Positions 63,988 to 64,000 of a stretch of DNA of 64,000 nucleotides are shown piece by piece. How positions within the stretch are numbered: the stretch's first letter is position 1; each line of letters opens with the position of its first letter. Source of the stretch: an uncultured Mailhella sp. (GTDB lineage Bacteria; Desulfobacterota; Desulfovibrionia; Desulfovibrionales; Desulfovibrionaceae); assembly GCF_944324995.1 (NCBI RefSeq), contig NZ_CALUYL010000002.1, positions 91,148 to 155,147 of the forward strand, given 5' to 3'. Below the pieces are notes generated by a model. It saw only the letters and a program-made list of their open reading frames with translations. It searched no databases and was not told the DNA's origin. A program made the translations under genes and the position numbers.

Positions 63988-64000
63988 GCTCAGGGTGGAC

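Noticed and set aside
1..64000. CRISPR arrays, rRNA genes or complete tRNA genes
   Set aside because: No regularly spaced repeats, rRNA segments or full cloverleaf were found on either strand; only the tRNA-like fragment at 14398-14420.

Overview
The window looks like chromosome of an anaerobic Gram-negative bacterium, most likely a Desulfovibrionaceae-type Desulfobacterota (Desulfovibrio/Bilophila/Mailhella-like). The basis is GC-rich core genes, a tri-haem cytochrome c peroxidase, a TolQRA/TolC envelope cluster and an AIDA-type autotransporter. This assignment is an inference from gene content only. It is joined on the left to an accessory island of about 14.4 kb that continues off the left edge.

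Left island (1-14420). It opens with a predicted anti-phage operon: a DUF1156 DNA methylase (5' end cut off), an AAA-type ATPase, a small PD-(D/E)XK-like protein and a DUF499 ATPase, with overlapping or nearly touching genes. After a terminator comes an operon for a Ycf46-like AAA+ ATPase, DUF1257 (Ycf35-like), DUF2997, a DUF3150-like protein, a Cas4-like Fe-S exonuclease and an ERF single-strand annealing protein. A ParB-like protein and a very AT-rich HUH rolling-circle Rep follow. The island seems to end at a tRNA-like 3' fragment followed by a terminator (14398-14449), so it resembles an integrated plasmid, ICE or phage-plasmid carrying defence genes.

Middle (14.4-37 kb). There is an unknown 510-aa protein, DUF1653, an SGNH hydrolase, an MFS transporter, an OmpA-type lipoprotein, a YqaA-type membrane protein, a P1-family peptidase, dnaK, aroD, the murI-truA-rlu operon, a DksA/TraR-type zinc finger and a YhcH-family protein. 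Next is a serine recombinase followed by a pair of perfect 23-bp inverted repeats around a promoter-like segment, directly upstream of a large autotransporter. This arrangement predicts an invertible promoter that makes the autotransporter phase-variable. A tri-haem cytochrome c peroxidase closes the region.

Right (38-64 kb). An argD gene is followed, past a terminator, by a compact pyrimidine operon (pyrC-K-D-F-E-B-I) that includes the regulatory subunit PyrI. Then come maf-thiM-thiE, a TetR/MATE pair, a glutaredoxin-domain protein with lpd and gcvH, an XRE regulator with a divergent unknown gene across a long palindrome, tolC, tolQ-tolR-tolA, a tandem TonB-C-like protein, a large MscS-family channel, and a queuosine operon (transporter-queC-queF). 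The queuosine operon is preceded by two tandem 31-nt pseudoknots that match the preQ1-I riboswitch fold; the second ends one base before the start codon.

The strongest leads are the tandem preQ1-I-like riboswitch, the invertible autotransporter promoter, and the DUF1156/DUF499 defence operon with an inserted ATPase-nuclease pair.
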